NCBI GenBank assembly: GCA_026985975.1
Contig: JALSPL010000016.1
Coordinates: forward strand, 1 to 16,701
DNA from: Anaerolineae bacterium
Lineage (GTDB): Bacteria; Chloroflexota; Anaerolineae; J102
DNA: 16,701 nucleotides
Direction: 5' to 3'
How positions within the stretch are numbered: position 1 is the stretch's first letter; every line of letters starts with the position of its first letter. Position numbers and translations under genes: made by a program. Below are positions 16,675 to 16,701 of the stretch, piece after piece. The notes beneath the pieces were generated by a model. The model had not been told where the DNA came from and did not search any database. It saw only the letters and a list, made by a program, of their open reading frames with translations.

Positions 16675-16701
16675 TGCTTCGTAAATAAAGTTATGTTCAC
16701 G

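Overview
The window is a polysaccharide biosynthesis and export cluster. Eleven genes all lie on the minus strand, so transcription runs from high to low coordinates. I see no tRNA, rRNA, CRISPR array or transposase gene. The products point to a surface or extracellular polysaccharide made by the Wzx/Wzy route, carrying an amino-sugar uronic acid and probably sulfate esters. The organism is a bacterium with moderately high GC. The Pro/Thr-rich spacer in the Wzy protein, the TTCGTC/ATTCGTGTC-type intergenic repeats and the gene mix resemble Chloroflexota (Anaerolineae or Caldilineae), but this is an impression of style, not a marker-based assignment.

Layout in order of transcription. (1) 16674-11861: two GT2 glycosyltransferases, a Wzc-type chain-length regulator with a fused tyrosine kinase, and an NAD-dependent NDP-sugar epimerase/decarboxylase. 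(2) 11446-11860: a 415-bp non-coding stretch with a MITE-like repeat, a second hairpin and a leader stem-loop. (3) 11391-9501: a NusG paralogue (specialised elongation or antitermination factor) followed after 1 nt by a WbpA-type UDP-GlcNAc 6-dehydrogenase. (4) 9293-9500: a non-coding stretch holding a 137-bp MITE-like element with an 8-bp target duplication. (5) 9292-7559: a bifunctional ATP sulfurylase/APS kinase that makes PAPS, followed by a good intrinsic terminator. (6) 7465-81: six tightly packed genes (PAPS-type sulfotransferase, membrane-anchored TPR protein, WbpB/WlbA oxidoreductase, WbpD/WlbB N-acetyltransferase, Wzx flippase, Wzy polymerase), with spacings from a 7-nt overlap to a 9-nt gap.

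How they work together. WbpA, WbpB and WbpD are three of the four enzymes that make UDP-2,3-diacetamido-2,3-dideoxy-glucuronate from UDP-GlcNAc; the aminotransferase (WbpE) is not in the window. The SDR enzyme may supply UDP-xylose or another modified sugar. The GT2 enzymes extend the lipid-linked repeat unit, Wzx flips it, Wzy polymerises it, and the Wzc protein controls length. The PAPS synthase feeds the sulfotransferase. No initiating sugar-phosphate transferase, phosphatase or outer-membrane channel is visible, so the locus very likely continues past both ends.

The most interesting non-ordinary signals are: the MITE-like repeats that bracket the NusG/WbpA pair in the same orientation; an intrinsic terminator inside the cluster downstream of a NusG paralogue, which suggests processive antitermination; and a TPR protein built from three 192-residue super-modules in exact register.
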